This document shows positions 7,390-14,426 of a stretch of 64,000 bases of DNA, piece by piece. How positions within the stretch are numbered: the stretch's first letter is position 1; each line of letters opens with the position of its first letter. Below the pieces are notes generated by a model. It saw only the letters and a program-made list of their open reading frames with translations, ran no database searches and was not told the DNA's origin. The position numbers and the translations under genes are program-made. This DNA is from DATBSL01 sp964561785 (GTDB lineage Bacteria; Acidobacteriota; Vicinamibacteria; Fen-336): assembly GCA_964561785.1 (NCBI GenBank), contig CAZLRF010000025.1, positions 1 through 64,000 on the forward strand. The letters run 5' to 3'.

Positions 7390-7894
7390 GGCTCCTCCTC
7401 TCGCCCTCGCCCGCGGCGGGGAGGGCCTCCATCAGGTGATCGAACGCCCCCGGGCAGCAGCTCTCGGTCTCGTCCCGCACGGCGCCGAGCAGCTCCGAGA
7501 GCGCATGCAGGACCTCGGCGCTGCGCCGCGGACCCAGCCGGGCGAGGACGCCTTGCGCGAGGGCGAGCTCCCGGGCCCGGACGCTCTCCGCCGCCCGTTC
7601 CCCGGCCGCGGAGAGGCGCACCCGGACCGAGCGCGCGTCCTGCGGGTCGCTCTCCCGCGCGACGAGGCGCTCGGCCTCGAGCCGGGCGAGGTTGCGCGTG
7701 AGGGTGCTCGGCGTGATGCCCAGGCGCCGGGCGAGCGGACCAAGCCGGAGCGGACCGCCTCGCAGGGCCTCGAGAGTCGCCGCCTGGGCCACGGACAGGC
7801 CGCAGCAGACGACGTCGGCCCGCTCGGCCAGCGAGAAGCGGCGGACGATCGCGCCCACGAGGGCCGAGAGCCGCGCGGCGTCGAGGTGCCTCAT
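7370..7894 (-). CDS. MarR-family regulator with Cys pairs, probable arsenic sensor
   Basis: 174 aa winged-helix protein. The recognition region reads GPLARRLGITPSTLTRNLARLEAERLV, followed by the wing DPQDARSVRVRLSAAGE, a clear MarR pattern. Cys pairs occur at 30-31 (VVCCGLS), 146-147 (SCCPG) and 171-172 (ECCEA), unusual for a plain MarR and suitable for binding As(III); this role is inferred from the arsM overlap. I chose ATG 7894 because a TTG at 7909 would lie within the operator. Its own promoter has a consensus -35/-10 and a perfect operator. Confidence 0.85.
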   Translation of the reverse strand: MRHLDAARLSALVGAIVRRFSLAERADVVCCGLSVAQAATLEALRGGPLRLGPLARRLGITPSTLTRNLARLEAERLVARESDPQDARSVRVRLSAAGERAAESVRARELALAQGVLARLGPRRSAEVLHALSELLGAVRDETESCCPGAFDHLMEALPAAGEGERRSRECCEA

Positions 7895-7928
7895 ATTTGT
7901 AGTATACAACTAATAAGAGGCCTGTCAA
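7895..7928 (-). promoter_or_regulatory. marR-arsM promoter and operator, leaderless type
   Basis: Minus strand: TTGACA (7928-7923), 16 bp, TATACT (7906-7901), then six bases and the ATG at 7894, so +1 falls at the start codon. The perfect inverted repeat TTGTA-GTA-TACAA (7897-7909) covers the -10 box, a typical MarR operator that would block the polymerase. The patch is AT-rich within GC-rich surroundings. Confidence 0.7.
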
Positions 7929-7955
7929 GGCCCCGGCCCGGCGCGGGAGGGAGGT

Positions 7956-9131
7956 GTGGTTGAATGGCCGCGCATGCCCTCGGTGCCGCGCCTGCGCTTC
8001 GATCGCAACGAGCTGTCCGGGGCCTTCGGGGACCTCGGGACGGACTTCCCGCTCGTCGTCGGCATGGTCCTCGCCGCGGGGCTCGACGTCACGAGCGTCC
8101 TCGTCATGTTCGGCCTGATGCAGGTCCTGACCGGCCTCGCCTACGGCCTGCCGATGCCCGTGCAGCCCCTCAAGGCCATGGCCGTGATCGTGATCACCCA
8201 GAAGCTCGCGCCGGGCGTTCTCTTCGGCGGCGGCCTCGCGATCGGCGTCGTCATGCTCCTGCTCGCCCTCACGGGGGCGGTCGACTGGCTCGCCCGCGTC
8301 GTTCCCCGGTCCGTCGTGCGCGGGATCCAGCTCGGCCTCGGCCTGCAGCTCGCCCAGCTCGCCCTGCGCGACTACGTCCCCTCGGAGGGGTGGGCGGGGT
8401 ACGCTCTGGCCGGCGCGGCCTTCGTCCTCACCCTCTTCCTCCTCGGGAGCCGCCGCTTCCCGCCCGCCACGCTCGTCGTGCTCCTCGGCGTCGCGTACGC
8501 CCTCGCGGCGAGGGTGGAGGGGGCGAGCCTCGGCGGCGTCCTCGGCTTCGACCTGCCCCGCCTGACGGTTCCCACCGCTTCGGACGTCGCGACCGGATTC
8601 CTGCTCCTGGCCGTTCCCCAGATCCCGCTGTCCCTCGCGAACTCCGTGCTCGGGACCACCCAGGTCCTCTCCGACCTCTTCCCGGAGCGGAGGATCCCCG
8701 CCCGCCGGATCAGCCTCACCTACTCGTTCATGAACCTCGTGAGCCCGCTGTTCGGCGGGATCCCCACGTGCCACGGCGCGGGCGGCCTCGCCGGTCACTA
8801 CGCCTTCGGGGCCCGCACCGGCGGCTCGGTCGTGATCGAGGGGCTGATGTACGCCGGCATCGGCGCCTTCCTCGCCGGCGGCTTCGGCACGGTGATCCTG
8901 CTGTTCCCGAAGCCGGTCCTCGGCGTCATCCTGCTCTTCGAGGCGCTCGCCCTCCTGCGCCTCACGCGGGACGTCGCCGGGTCGGCCGTCGACTTCAGCG
9001 TGACGCTCCTCGTCGGCGTGGTCGCGCTGGCCCTGCCCTACGGCTACGCGGTGGGCCTCGTCGTCGGCACGCTGGTCGCCGCCGCCACCCGCCGGGGGCT
9101 CACGGCCTTCGGGCGAGCGGGCTCGGACTAG
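7956..9131 (+). CDS. MOT1-type molybdate/sulfate transporter
   Basis: 391 aa membrane protein with about 10 helices. Its opening segment NELSGAFGDLGTDFPLVVGM and the motif YGLPMPVQPLKAMAVIVI mark the sulfate-permease-like MOT1 (MFS_MOT1) family, known for high-affinity molybdate uptake in algae, plants and some bacteria. A second family signature, PTCHGAGGLAGHYAFGARTGG, is near residue 270. The start may be the GTG at 7956, which abuts GGGAGG, or the ATG at 7974. It is divergent from marR-arsM; a link to arsenic is not evident. Confidence 0.85.
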   Translation: MVEWPRMPSVPRLRFDRNELSGAFGDLGTDFPLVVGMVLAAGLDVTSVLVMFGLMQVLTGLAYGLPMPVQPLKAMAVIVITQKLAPGVLFGGGLAIGVVMLLLALTGAVDWLARVVPRSVVRGIQLGLGLQLAQLALRDYVPSEGWAGYALAGAAFVLTLFLLGSRRFPPATLVVLLGVAYALAARVEGASLGGVLGFDLPRLTVPTASDVATGFLLLAVPQIPLSLANSVLGTTQVLSDLFPERRIPARRISLTYSFMNLVSPLFGGIPTCHGAGGLAGHYAFGARTGGSVVIEGLMYAGIGAFLAGGFGTVILLFPKPVLGVILLFEALALLRLTRDVAGSAVDFSVTLLVGVVALALPYGYAVGLVVGTLVAAATRRGLTAFGRAGSD

Positions 9132-10834
9132 CCAGGGGCTGCCGGGCCGGCGAGCGAGAGAAGCTCGTCTCGCCGCGCGCGGAGCCTCGCCAGCTCGGCC
9201 GCGACCGCCTCCGCCCCCGCCGCGTGCCGCTCGCGGGCCTCGGCCAGCGCCCGCTCGCCCGCGGTGGCCGCCTCGTGCAGGCACGCCGTCGCCTCGTGCT
9301 CCAGCTGGCGCCGGCTCTCCAGCACGCGGTCGACCAGGTCCCCCACGATCCGCTGCGAGTTCACCTGGATGAGATCGACGAGGTAGGCGCGGGCGTGCCG
9401 CCTCACCCGCGGCACCAGCCGCACGCGGAGCGCGTCGCCCACCCAGGCCGCCGCCCCCGCGCGGGTCCGGGACATCATGTGGGTGAAGTAGAAGCCGCGG
9501 CGCTTCCGGAAGCCCCCCTCGTGCACGGCGACGCGCCCCCCGCTCTCCCCGACGAGCTCGGCAAGGAAAGCGTTGGTGAGCGTCTCGAAGCGCTCGACGG
9601 CCGCGACGTAGAGCCCCTCGCCCATCGGCTCGACCTCCGCGAGCAGGTCCCTCACCCGCCGCTCCGCGATCGCGCCCGCCTCGCGCAGCGCCCGCTCGCG
9701 GAGCGAGCGGTCCCTCGGCGAGCGGGCGAGGAACGCGTCGAGCTCCTCGAGGGCGGCCGGGATGGCTCGAGCGGCGAAGGCCGAGCGCTCCGCCTCGAAC
9801 CGCCGGGCGAGGTCCGCCTCCGTGGCCGCGAGGAGCGCCCCGAGGTCGGCCCGGAGGCGCTCGGCCCCTCGCGCCGCCTCGCGCAGCCGCTCGACCCGGG
9901 CCTCGGTGGCCGCGAGCGGGCGGCGCAGAGCGCCCTCGCGCTCGGCGATCTCGCGAAGCAGGGCGTCGCGCAGGCGGCGCACCGCGTGGGCGCCCGACGA
10001 GGCGAGGATCTCCGCCCTCGACTGCCGGGCGAGCGCGTCGATCGCCCGCTCGAGGGCGGACCAGTCGCGCGTGGCGAGGCCCGTCTCGAGCCGTTCGCGC
10101 GCGCTCACCTCCAGCAGCGCCTCGGGCGGCCGGCCGAGACGTCGCTCGATCACCTCGCGGGCGAAGTCGCGGGCCTCGGCGAGCTCGGCCGTCGAAGCTC
10201 GGTCGGCCTTGTTCAGCGCGATCAGCACGTGAGTCGTCCGCTCCGCGACTTGGACGAGGATGTCCGCCTCCTCCCCGGTGATCGGAGGATCGGAGCCCAG
10301 CACCACGAGGGCGGCGTCGACCTGGGGCAGGAAGGAGCGCGTCGCGGTCGTGTTGGACTCGAAGACCGACCCCAGCCCGGGCGTGTCCACCAGGCACAGC
10401 CCGGTCTCGAGGAGCGGCGCCGGCAGGAAGACCTCGACCGCGGCGACGCCCTTCACGTTCCCGGGGTTCTCGCGCTCGTCGACGAACGGCGACAGCCCGT
10501 CGACGTCGGCCACCACGGTGCGGCCGTCGGAGAGGCGGATCGCGGCGCGCTCCGGCGAGCCGTGGCGCAGGATGGTGACGGCGGTCGTGACGGGCGGCAC
10601 GCCCACCGGGAGCACGCTGCGCCCCACGAGGGCGTTCAGGACGGACGACTTGCCGCGCTTGAACTGGCCGAGGCAGGCGACGAAGAAGCGGCGCTCCCCG
10701 AGTCGGCGCGCCGTCTCCCGTGCCGTCGCCTCCGCGGCGGACGCGCCCAGCTCGCGCGCGATCCCGGCGACCCGCGAGAGCGCGAGGAGGCAGGGGCCCT
10801 CGTCCCCCGGGCCGGTCGTTCCGGCGGCCCCCAC
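9128..10834 (-). CDS. Dynamin-family GTPase
   Basis: 568 aa starting at GTG 10834, chosen because GGAG lies 10 bases upstream and the arsC stop ends five bases before. The GTPase domain has GQFKRGKSS (P-loop, 56-64), DTPGLGS (G3, 150-156) and NKAD (G4, 208-211), and a bacterial-dynamin-like VGxxxLPVGVPPVT switch. The C-terminal half is long Arg/Glu-rich helices with a short hydrophobic stretch, as in membrane-remodelling dynamin-like proteins. The close arsC spacing suggests co-transcription, an odd pairing. The stop overlaps that of the convergent transporter gene by four bases. Confidence 0.85.
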   Translation of the reverse strand: MGAAGTTGPGDEGPCLLALSRVAGIARELGASAAEATARETARRLGERRFFVACLGQFKRGKSSVLNALVGRSVLPVGVPPVTTAVTILRHGSPERAAIRLSDGRTVVADVDGLSPFVDERENPGNVKGVAAVEVFLPAPLLETGLCLVDTPGLGSVFESNTTATRSFLPQVDAALVVLGSDPPITGEEADILVQVAERTTHVLIALNKADRASTAELAEARDFAREVIERRLGRPPEALLEVSARERLETGLATRDWSALERAIDALARQSRAEILASSGAHAVRRLRDALLREIAEREGALRRPLAATEARVERLREAARGAERLRADLGALLAATEADLARRFEAERSAFAARAIPAALEELDAFLARSPRDRSLRERALREAGAIAERRVRDLLAEVEPMGEGLYVAAVERFETLTNAFLAELVGESGGRVAVHEGGFRKRRGFYFTHMMSRTRAGAAAWVGDALRVRLVPRVRRHARAYLVDLIQVNSQRIVGDLVDRVLESRRQLEHEATACLHEAATAGERALAEARERHAAGAEAVAAELARLRARRDELLSLAGPAAPG

Positions 10835-10839
10835 CGCGA

Positions 10840-11274
10840 TCAGCTCCGCCGGTCCACCTCCGGCACCAGGCGGTCGCGGATCTCGTCGCGCACCCGGCGG
10901 AAGACGACCATCTTCTCCTCGTCCGTCCCCTCCGCGGCGGCCGGGTCGAAGAAGGACACGTGCAGCTTCGGCACGGGCCGGGGGAAGGTCGGGCAGGTCT
11001 CCCGGGCCGAGTCGCACACGGTCACCACCAGGTCCCACGGCTGGTCGAGGTAGACGCCGACGTGCTCGGGCGTTCCGGCCGAGATGTCGACGCCGGCCTC
11101 GGCCATCGCCCGCACGGCGAGGGGGTGCACCCGGGCTGCGGGCGCGGTGCCCGCCGAGCGCGCTTCCCAGCGCTCCCCGAGCACGTGGTTCACCCACCCC
11201 TCGGCCATCTGAGAGCGGCAGGAGTTGCCCGTGCACAGCACGAGGACCCGCTTCTTCGCTCGGTTGGTCGCCAC
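10840..11274 (-). CDS. arsC: Arsenate reductase, thioredoxin-coupled (low-MW phosphatase fold)
   Basis: 144 aa. The catalytic P-loop is CTGNSCRSQ (Cys14 to Arg20), and the redox relay Cys residues are in VVTVCDSARETCPTF (about 87 and 93), as in Staphylococcus-type ArsC. It reduces arsenate to arsenite in the cytosol. The start is a GTG at 11274 with GAGGAGG upstream. It is upstream of and probably co-transcribed with the dynamin-like gene. No arsB/acr3 exporter is seen, so the arsenite may instead be methylated by the ArsM encoded 3.5 kb away. Confidence 0.92.
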   Translation of the reverse strand: MATNRAKKRVLVLCTGNSCRSQMAEGWVNHVLGERWEARSAGTAPAARVHPLAVRAMAEAGVDISAGTPEHVGVYLDQPWDLVVTVCDSARETCPTFPRPVPKLHVSFFDPAAAEGTDEEKMVVFRRVRDEIRDRLVPEVDRRS

Positions 11275-11438
11275 GGAGGCCTCCTCGGTTCGCCTTCACT
11301 CTACTATGGCCGGGCCGCTTCGGCCCCTTGCCGCGTGCCGTCGAGAGTGCCGGCCGTCGTGCCGCCTCGGAGGGTCACGCTGGACAGCCGGCTCAGCGCT
11401 GCATACGCTGCGATCGGTGCTTGCAAAGGAGGCACCGG

Positions 11439-11687
11439 GTGGCGAACCTGACCATTCGAATGCTCGACGAGAGGACGAAGGCGCGGCTGCGGGTGCGGGC
11501 CGCCCGGAACGGCCGATCGATGGAGGAGGAGGCCCGCACGCTCCTGAGGTTGGCCCTCGCCGAGGACGCCGCCCCCCGGGGGAGTCTGGCCGACGCCATC
11601 CGGGCCCGCTTCGCGCGGCTGGGCGGTGTCGAGCTCGAGCTTCCCTCGCGCGAGCCGATGCGTGAGCCGCCGAGGCTCGCCCGATGA
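11439..11687 (+). CDS. FitA/VapB-type ribbon-helix-helix antitoxin
   Basis: 82 aa. The N-terminus ANLTIRMLDERTKARLRVRAARNGRSMEEEARTLL is the FitA-like ribbon-helix-helix DNA-binding domain. The C-terminal part (about 50-82) is the toxin-binding tail. The start is a GTG at 11439 with an ideal AAAGGAGG seven bases upstream. The stop overlaps the toxin ATG (ATGA). It should neutralise the PIN toxin downstream and repress their shared promoter. Confidence 0.85.
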   Translation: MANLTIRMLDERTKARLRVRAARNGRSMEEEARTLLRLALAEDAAPRGSLADAIRARFARLGGVELELPSREPMREPPRLAR

Positions 11688-12832
11688 TCATCCTCGATAC
11701 GAACGTCCTGTCGGAGCTGATGAAGCCGAAGCCCGCGGCGCCGGTGGTCGCCTGGATCGCCGATCACCCCAGGGCCGCCTTGTACACGACGGCCATCACC
11801 GAGGCCGAGATCCTGCACGGCCTGATGCTCCTGCCGCCCGGCCGCCGTCGTCGGGCGCTCGAGGCCGCGGCGAGCTCGATGTTCGCCGAGGACTTCGAGG
11901 GTCGAATCCTCGGCTTCGGTGCCGATGCCGCCCCACCCTACGCCCGGATCGCTTCCGAGCGGCGCAGGGCGGGACGGCCGATAGCGCATTTCGACGCTCG
12001 AATCGCGGCGATTGCGCGGTCGACGGGCGCGAGCCTCGCGACGCGCAACGTGGACGACTTCGACGGCTGCGGCGTCAGGGTCGTGAATCCCTGGCGGTTC
12101 TGGAGCCGCCGACTATCCCCTCGCGTGCCGCTCCGCCCAGGCCGGCTCCTCCTCGGGGGCGTAGAGGACGAGCAGGAGCCGGGCCTCGCCGCGGCCGGGG
12201 TTGTGGCCCCGGTGGGGCCGGCGCGAGTCGAGGAGAAGGCTGTCTCCCGGGCCGATCTCGTAGGCCTTCCCGGCGACGTCGTACCGGCAGCGGCCGGCGA
12301 GCCCGAGCACCAGCTCGTGGCCGGGGTGGGTCATGGCCTCCTCGCCCGTATCGCCGCCCGGCGCCAGGGTGATCACGAGGCCCCGCAGGCGCTGGCCGGG
12401 CAGCCCGGTCGCGAGCCGCTCGATCGTGCCCCCGGGGATCGCGGCGCTCGGGCGCTTCCCCGCCGGCAGGTGCACCGCGGCGTCAGGCGGCGGCGGGCCG
12501 CTCTCGAGGAGGGCGGCGAGGGGCACCCCGAGGACCGTGGCGATGGCCTGGAGGGTCGCGAGGCTGGGCGACCCGCGGCCGGTCTCGATCTGGTGGATGG
12601 TCGTCGGCGAGAGGCCGCCGAGCTCGGCGAGGCGGCGGATCGAGAGCCTGCGTCGCCGTCTCTCCTCGCGCAGGCGCGCGGCGAGGACGCGGGCCAGCCG
12701 CTCCACGTCAGGACCAGCCCAGCCGGTAGCGGCAGACCTCGCCGCCCTTCGCCCGGCACTCCTCCTCGACGACGCGGGGGGCCGTCGCCCCGCACATCTC
12801 GAGGGCCTTGCGGTACCAGCCGACGACGGTGA
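11684..12832 (+). CDS. FitB/VapC-type PIN toxin with run-on C-terminus
   Basis: The first ~140 codons form a full FitB-like PIN-domain RNase: IILDTNVLSELMKP with Asp5, TEAEILHGL with Glu42, AHFDARIAAIA with Asp104, and TRNVDDFDGCGV. Family members end at about 140-146 aa, just after GVRVVNPW. Here no stop follows and the frame runs 240 codons further, antisense through the whole XRE-cupin gene, giving 382 codons. That tail is composition-driven and not like protein. Either the stop was lost (TGG codons sit where TGA would be expected) or a frameshift exists near 12100. All catalytic acids remain. Confidence 0.7.
   Translation: MIILDTNVLSELMKPKPAAPVVAWIADHPRAALYTTAITEAEILHGLMLLPPGRRRRALEAAASSMFAEDFEGRILGFGADAAPPYARIASERRRAGRPIAHFDARIAAIARSTGASLATRNVDDFDGCGVRVVNPWRFWSRRLSPRVPLRPGRLLLGGVEDEQEPGLAAAGVVAPVGPARVEEKAVSRADLVGLPGDVVPAAAGEPEHQLVAGVGHGLLARIAARRQGDHEAPQALAGQPGREPLDRAPGDRGARALPRRQVHRGVRRRRAALEEGGEGHPEDRGDGLEGREAGRPAAGLDLVDGRRREAAELGEAADREPASPSLLAQARGEDAGQPLHVRTSPAGSGRPRRPSPGTPPRRRGGPSPRTSRGPCGTSRRR
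12113..12706 (-). CDS. XRE-family regulator with C-terminal cupin domain
   Basis: 197 aa. The helix-turn-helix (about 5-62) reads RLREERRRRRLSIRRLAE, then LSPTTIHQIETGRGSPSLATL. The cupin half (about 110-185) has HPGHELVLGLAGRCRYDV and GDSLLLDSRRPHRGHNPG, with His residues typical of a small-molecule or metal pocket. XRE-cupin regulators often control sugar, amino-acid or polyamine genes. The start is a GTG at 12706 that directly follows the stop of the next gene upstream, so it is co-transcribed with the V4R-like gene and maybe with the SIS gene. Confidence 0.82.
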   Translation of the reverse strand: MERLARVLAARLREERRRRRLSIRRLAELGGLSPTTIHQIETGRGSPSLATLQAIATVLGVPLAALLESGPPPPDAAVHLPAGKRPSAAIPGGTIERLATGLPGQRLRGLVITLAPGGDTGEEAMTHPGHELVLGLAGRCRYDVAGKAYEIGPGDSLLLDSRRPHRGHNPGRGEARLLLVLYAPEEEPAWAERHARG

Positions 12833-13268
12833 GGCAGTCGGGCGCGGAGAAGGTCTCCGCGTCGCGCGTGGTGAGCACGGCCTCCTTGTCCCCCGTCCTC
12901 TCGTACTCCCGTCGTCCCTCGCTGTAGTAGTAAGAGTAGATGAGCGGCGTCTTGGCGAGGAAGGCCTGCGGGTCGCCCGGCACCAGGAAGCCGCGGTGGA
13001 CGCCCGATGGGCCGAGGTTCTTCTCGGCCGACGCCTCCCCCAGCTTCAGGAAGAACTCGGGGCGCCCGCCGCCGAGCTCCTGCACGATCGCCTCGTCGAG
13101 CCGCCGGCCGAGCTCGAACGGGTACCAGGAGGACGCGAGGAGCGAGGACAGGCTCTCGCGCTCGGGGCGCGAGAGCCGGGCGAGGACGCGGGCCGTCCCG
13201 TCGCCGGGGGCGAGCTCCTCGACGAGCAGGAGGCGCGAGCGCAGGACGCTTCCCTTGACGCTGATCAT
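12708..13268 (-). CDS. V4R / DUF2378-like sensory protein
   Basis: 186 aa single-domain protein. The C-terminal part VEEECRAKGGEVCRYRLGW has the two-Cys pattern of the V4R / heme-NO-binding-like fold, and the middle FFLKLGEASAEKNLGPSG and MCGATAPRVV fit the DUF2378 proteins best known from myxobacteria. These domains bind small ligands or metals and are usually linked to signalling. It directly precedes the XRE-cupin regulator (one-base spacing), so the two may act together. The family call is from memory of motifs and is moderate. Confidence 0.6.
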   Translation of the reverse strand: MISVKGSVLRSRLLLVEELAPGDGTARVLARLSRPERESLSSLLASSWYPFELGRRLDEAIVQELGGGRPEFFLKLGEASAEKNLGPSGVHRGFLVPGDPQAFLAKTPLIYSYYYSEGRREYERTGDKEAVLTTRDAETFSAPDCLTVVGWYRKALEMCGATAPRVVEEECRAKGGEVCRYRLGWS

Positions 13269-13283
13269 GGCGGCCTCCGCTCG

Positions 13284-14321
13284 CTAGCGCGTCTCGGTGA
13301 CCTTGCTGAGGCCCCGCGGCCGGTCGGGGTCGAGCCCGCGGGTTCGGGCGAGGGCCACCGCCCAGAGCTGGCCGGGCACGACCGCCACGAGCGGCGACAC
13401 CCACTCCGGCATCCCCGCCGGGAGGCGCAGCCCCGCGCGGGCCCGGCCGAGCACCCCCTCGTCGTCGGAGATCGCGACGAGCTCCGCTCCGCGCTCTCCG
13501 AGCGTCGCCGCGAGAGAGGAGAGGTCGCCGAGGACGCGGCCGGAGGGGGCGACGAGCAGGGCGGGGAAGCCGCGGTCGATCATCGCCACCGGGCCGTGCA
13601 GCAGGTCGGCGGGGGAGTAGGGCTCCGCGACGAGGTAGCTCGTCTCCTTCATCTTGAGGGCCACCTCGAAGGCGGTGGCGTAGTTGAACCCCCGGCCGGC
13701 CACGACGAAGTGCTCGGCGTAGCGGTAGCGGGAGACCTGCGGCTCCAGGTCCGCGTTCGCGCCGATCGCCTGCTCGACGAGCGACGGCACGCGGGCGAGC
13801 TCCTCCCACCGTCCCGCGTCCTCGCCGAGCGCCGCGCTCAGCATGGCGAGGGCGGCGAGCGAGGTCGTGTAGGTCTTGGTCGCGGCCACCGCCCGCTCCT
13901 CGCCGGCCAGGAGGGGCACGGTGTGCTCGGCCGCGGCGGAGAGCGGCGAGCCCGGCCGGTTCGTGACGGCGAGGGTCAGCGCCCCCTGCCGCCGTGCCGC
14001 GTCGAGCACGGCCACGATGTCCGGGGACTGGCCGGACTGGCTCACGCCGAGGACGAGCGCCCCGGCCATCGACGGTGCGGCCTCGTAGTACGTGAACAGC
14101 GACGGTGTCGCGAGGCACACCGGCAGCCGGTTGTGAGCGCCGAACAGGTACTGCGCGTAGCGCGCGGCGTTGTCCGAGCTGCCCCGCGCGGCGATCACCA
14201 CGAAGCGCGGCCCGGCCTCGCGGACCGCCGCCGCCGCTCGTTCCACCGCGTCGCGGCCGTCCCGCAGCAGGCGAGAGAGCGCCTCGGGCTGCTCGCGGAT
14301 CTCCTTCTCGACCTGGCTCAT
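13284..14321 (-). CDS. SIS-domain sugar-phosphate isomerase (GlmS C-terminal-like / NagB-II)
   Basis: 345 aa from ATG 14321 with GGGAGGA upstream. It has two SIS domains without the glutaminase part of GlmS. The first has IAARGSSDNAARYAQYLF and GVSQSGQSPDIVAVLDAAR (sugar-phosphate loop), then ATKTYTTSLAALAML; the second has VVAGRGFNYATAFEVALKMKET. The catalytic region KMKETSYLVAEPYSPADLLHGPVA matches the isomerase half. Proteins of this form act as glucosamine- or fructosamine-6-phosphate deaminases. It is divergent from the ROK kinase and PIG-L deacetylase genes, which fits amino-sugar use. Confidence 0.85.
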   Translation of the reverse strand: MSQVEKEIREQPEALSRLLRDGRDAVERAAAAVREAGPRFVVIAARGSSDNAARYAQYLFGAHNRLPVCLATPSLFTYYEAAPSMAGALVLGVSQSGQSPDIVAVLDAARRQGALTLAVTNRPGSPLSAAAEHTVPLLAGEERAVAATKTYTTSLAALAMLSAALGEDAGRWEELARVPSLVEQAIGANADLEPQVSRYRYAEHFVVAGRGFNYATAFEVALKMKETSYLVAEPYSPADLLHGPVAMIDRGFPALLVAPSGRVLGDLSSLAATLGERGAELVAISDDEGVLGRARAGLRLPAGMPEWVSPLVAVVPGQLWAVALARTRGLDPDRPRGLSKVTETR

Positions 14322-14351
14322 GGCGCCGTCCTCCCGGAGTACGCGTGCATC

Positions 14352-14405
14352 TTGACACTCCGCGAAGCCGTCCGCTAGCGTTGCGCCGATCGCCGTCCGG
14401 CGATC
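14352..14405 (+). promoter_or_regulatory. Promoter and dyad upstream of the ROK kinase gene
   Basis: A consensus TTGACA (14352-14357) is followed after 18 bp by TAGCGT. Just downstream is the perfect dyad GATCGCCG-TC-CGGCGATC (14388-14405), in the early transcribed region, where a repressor could block elongation. A GAAGGAGG ribosome-binding site (14413-14420) precedes the ATG at 14427. The space is shared with the divergent SIS gene. Confidence 0.45.
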
Positions 14406-14426
14406 CGCCTTCGAAGGAGGCACACC

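Noticed and set aside
7386..11053. Very long open frames on both strands over the molybdate-transporter and dynamin genes
   Set aside because: They have no domain motifs and lie in other frames of well-supported genes.
11312..11326. Hairpin GGGCCG-CTT-CGGCCC upstream of arsC
   Set aside because: Only a 6-bp stem with no clear role. Short GC dyads of this size are expected often in this sequence.
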